Part shown: piece by piece, positions 5,670 through 6,914 of the stretch | How the letters are laid out: the number at the start of each line of letters is the position of its first letter | Position numbering within the stretch: the stretch's first letter is position 1 | Assembly: GCA_003563755.1 (NCBI GenBank) | Contig: PWUB01000160.1 | Span: forward strand, 1-6,914 | Reading direction: 5' to 3' | DNA from: Clostridia bacterium | Lineage (GTDB): Bacteria > Bacillota_E > SLMV01 > PUMD01 | DNA length: 6,914 nucleotides | The notes under the pieces: model-generated | The model's input: only the letters and a program-made list of their open reading frames with translations | The model's database searches: none | What the model was told of the DNA's origin: nothing | Position numbers and translations under genes: made by a program

Positions 5670-6374
5670 ATGTCTCAAGTGAGACTGTGTGTGAGACACC
5701 GGCGTTGTCCCCTGTGTACAGGCCTGACCGACGTTATACATCCGACAGCATCAACCGGCTGCACCTACCTGCACTGCAAAAGCTGTGACCTCATCCACGC
5801 CCACGAGGCAGCCTACCTCTCCCCCATGGACGAACGTACCCGGTATTTGGAGCATGACAACACTCTTGAAAATGAAGGTTATGTGGTGATGCTGCAGGAG
5901 TTTATTGTCCGAACCATCATACCTTTCGCCTCCGGCGGGAAGGCACTCGATTTCGGCTGTGGCCCGGGGCCGGTACTCGCTCACCTTCTCCGCTGCCGCT
6001 GCTTCACCGTGGATGTTTACGATCCCTTCTTCTTTCCGTGTAGAAGCTTTCTGAGCCGGGAGTACGACCTCGTAACCACAACAGAGGTATTCGAGCATCT
6101 CAAGCGGCCGGCCGAGGTGCTTGAAACACTGTGCGGGGTTATAGCCCCCGGAGGGCTCCTTGCGATCATGACTCATCTACACCCCGGAGCCGATGCGTTC
6201 GCCGACTGGTGGTATCACCGAGACCCCACACACATCACCTTCTACAGCGAGCGTACCCTGGAGTGGATCAGCCAACACCGGCCGCTAGAGTTAGTCTTCA
6301 CCGATTCCACGAAGATGGCGACCTTCCGGCGCTGTCGGGCGAAGAGTAAATCGAGGATGCCGGCCGGCGGTTAG
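5670..6374 (+). CDS. Class I SAM-dependent methyltransferase with N-terminal Cys4 zinc-ribbon-like motif
   Basis: A complete 234-residue protein. The N-terminus has CPLC (Cys13, Cys16) and CKSC (Cys36, Cys39), a Cx2C-x19-Cx2C pattern likely to bind zinc. The Rossmann domain follows: motif I ALDFGCGPGPV (92-102), an acidic position in VDVYDP (114-119), the motif EVFEHL (139-144), and APGGLLAIMTHL (159-170). Then comes WYHRDPTHITFYS (181-193), a segment typical of the PF13489-type methyltransferases that carry such an N-terminal Cys motif. The start ATG has GGAGGG (5659-5664) five bases upstream. The core between strands is short: after motif I the chain passes quickly to YDPFFF and YDLVTTTEV, as in other compact members. 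The methyl acceptor is unknown; related proteins occur in natural-product, cell-surface and sulfur-linked contexts. The 3' end overlaps a convergent gene by four bases. Confidence 0.85.
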   Translation: MSQVRLCVRHRRCPLCTGLTDVIHPTASTGCTYLHCKSCDLIHAHEAAYLSPMDERTRYLEHDNTLENEGYVVMLQEFIVRTIIPFASGGKALDFGCGPGPVLAHLLRCRCFTVDVYDPFFFPCRSFLSREYDLVTTTEVFEHLKRPAEVLETLCGVIAPGGLLAIMTHLHPGADAFADWWYHRDPTHITFYSERTLEWISQHRPLELVFTDSTKMATFRRCRAKSKSRMPAGG

Positions 6375-6565
6375 ACGTCGATCGCCGACGGTGATTCCAC
6401 GACCTCCCCCTCGTACCTCTGAAGAGCAACGAGTATTATGAACAGAAGAAGCTCCAGCACACGTCCGGACCGCCTGTGGCCGGCGAGTGCCGCCGACAGG
6501 AACGTGAACATGAGCAGGACCAGGATTCCAGGATCTTCGAGCATGGCGACAATATCGTCGAACAC
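6371..6565 (-). CDS. Small two-helix membrane protein, function unknown
   Basis: A 64-residue protein not recognised as a known family. Two hydrophobic segments (residues 13-29, ILVLLMFTFLSAALAG, and 36-49, VLELLLFIILVALQ) are joined by a short basic turn (HRRSGR). An acidic N-terminus (FDDIV...LEDP) and an acidic tail (YEGEVVESPSAIDV) flank them. The charge pattern suggests a hairpin with the loop in the cytoplasm. The start is GTG at 6563-6565, with GAGGGG (6576-6581) ten bases away, rather long but acceptable. ATG codons nearer the site are out of frame with this protein. Its TAA shares bases with the methyltransferase TAG. It lies 60 bases downstream of the GNAT gene on the same strand, and may be in the same transcript if the hairpin at 6611-6626 does not terminate. 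Confidence 0.6.
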   Translation of the reverse strand: MFDDIVAMLEDPGILVLLMFTFLSAALAGHRRSGRVLELLLFIILVALQRYEGEVVESPSAIDV

Positions 6566-6606
6566 AGACCATCATCCCCTCGTCTCTTGGGTGATAATCA
6601 TCTTAT

Positions 6607-6626
6607 GAAAACAACCGAAAGGTTGT
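6607..6626 (-). terminator. Possible short terminator at the end of the GNAT gene
   Basis: On the minus strand, ACAACC-TTTC-GGTTGT forms a six-pair stem (6621-6626 with 6611-6616) whose end runs into TTTTC. The stem starts inside the GNAT stop codon. It is short and only half GC, so it may be inefficient. Read on the plus strand, the loop is a C-GAAA-G tetraloop, a very stable type. Confidence 0.35.
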
Positions 6627-6914
6627 CACCCAGGCGGGTCCGAACTGTTGATGAGGAATTTGTCGAAGCAGCACACACTGCGAAACCCGGCGGCCCTCGC
6701 GGTCCGCCTGGAACGGTGATTGCCTTCCCGGGTGAGGTATACCTGGGCCGTATCTGATGAGGTGATGGCGCCCAGCATGCGGGTGGCCCAGCCGCGCCTC
6801 ACGAACTCGGGGTTGGTTTCGACCCCACATACCTCGGCGACGGTTTCATCGAGGGGCTCAAGGCGGCATCGGCTGCGCCACAGACCATCCTCGCCGGTCA
6901 GGGTAATCGCTTCA
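6626..6914 (-). CDS. GNAT-family N-acetyltransferase, C-terminal part, 5' end beyond right edge
   Basis: An open frame enters from the right edge and ends at TGA (6626-6628), giving the last 95 residues. The decisive segment is GVETNPEFVRRGWATRMLGA (visible residues 30-49): a beta strand followed by R-R-G-W-A, the Q/R-x-x-G-x-G/A acetyl-CoA pyrophosphate-binding loop and its helix (GNAT motif A). It is followed by a strand VYLTRE and then N-x-x-S-x-x-x-A-x-x-x-GF (Asn65 to Phe77), the usual motif B region ending in a GF turn. The final strand is SVCCFDKFL. These order and spacings are those of a normal GNAT C-terminal half, so the gene is probably intact beyond the window. The acceptor substrate is not deducible. 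Overlapping frames on both strands here are poorer candidates. Confidence 0.8.
   Translation of the reverse strand, partial: EAITLTGEDGLWRSRCRLEPLDETVAEVCGVETNPEFVRRGWATRMLGAITSSDTAQVYLTREGNHRSRRTARAAGFRSVCCFDKFLINSSDPPG

Noticed and set aside
6605..6757. A 50-codon plus-strand frame from ATG 6605 to TGA 6757.
   Set aside because: It overlaps the better supported GNAT frame on the other strand, lacks a ribosome site and has a low-complexity Pro/Gly/Arg sequence.
1..6914. Search for CRISPR arrays, insertion-sequence ends, toxin-antitoxin pairs or a defence cluster.
   Set aside because: No spaced direct repeats, transposase motifs or recognisable toxin, antitoxin or defence domains were seen.

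Overview
The window reads as an ordinary stretch of bacterial chromosome. It has densely packed short operons on both strands, clear Shine-Dalgarno sites, GTG starts beside ATG, a tRNA gene with an encoded CCA end, and sigma70-type promoters. Base composition is moderately GC-rich by eye. A secreted lipoprotein with a DUF4352-like domain, a SPW-type small membrane protein and an ABC-2 exporter pair would suit a Bacillota-like or other Gram-positive-type bacterium. No single gene fixes the taxon, so this is a weak inference.

Layout, left to right. Positions 1-238 (minus) hold the first 79 codons of an ACMSD-like amidohydrolase that leaves the left edge. Positions 419-2879 (minus) hold a two-gene ABC exporter operon, ATPase first and a 560-residue membrane protein second, coupled by an overlap. 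That membrane protein appears to be two ABC-2 permease units fused in one chain. A 535-base region without a convincing gene (2880-3414) separates this operon from a divergent lipoprotein gene (3415-3996, plus). Positions 3997-4251 hold no convincing gene. A compact tRNA-Ala(CGC) cassette follows on the minus strand, with its own promoter (4388-4416), the tRNA (4297-4372) and a strong hairpin terminator (4252-4288). Upstream of it lies a HAD-family hydrolase gene (4448-5155, minus).

From a divergent promoter region, a 60-residue SPW-like membrane protein (5334-5516) and then a class I methyltransferase with an N-terminal Cys4 motif (5670-6374) are read on the plus strand. The methyltransferase has its own promoter, with a palindrome at the expected transcription start. 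Its stop codon overlaps the stop of a convergent 64-residue two-helix membrane protein (6371-6565, minus). At the right edge is the C-terminal part of a GNAT acetyltransferase (6626-6914, minus), open at its 5' end and identified from its acetyl-CoA-binding motif.

Functionally only the ABC ATPase and permease clearly work together, as an exporter or membrane-remodelling transporter of unknown substrate. The other genes look like independent housekeeping or accessory functions. I see no mobile element, CRISPR array, rRNA or clear defence system. The points most worth a second look are the fused permease, the structured untranslated region before the lipoprotein, and the palindromes at two promoters.
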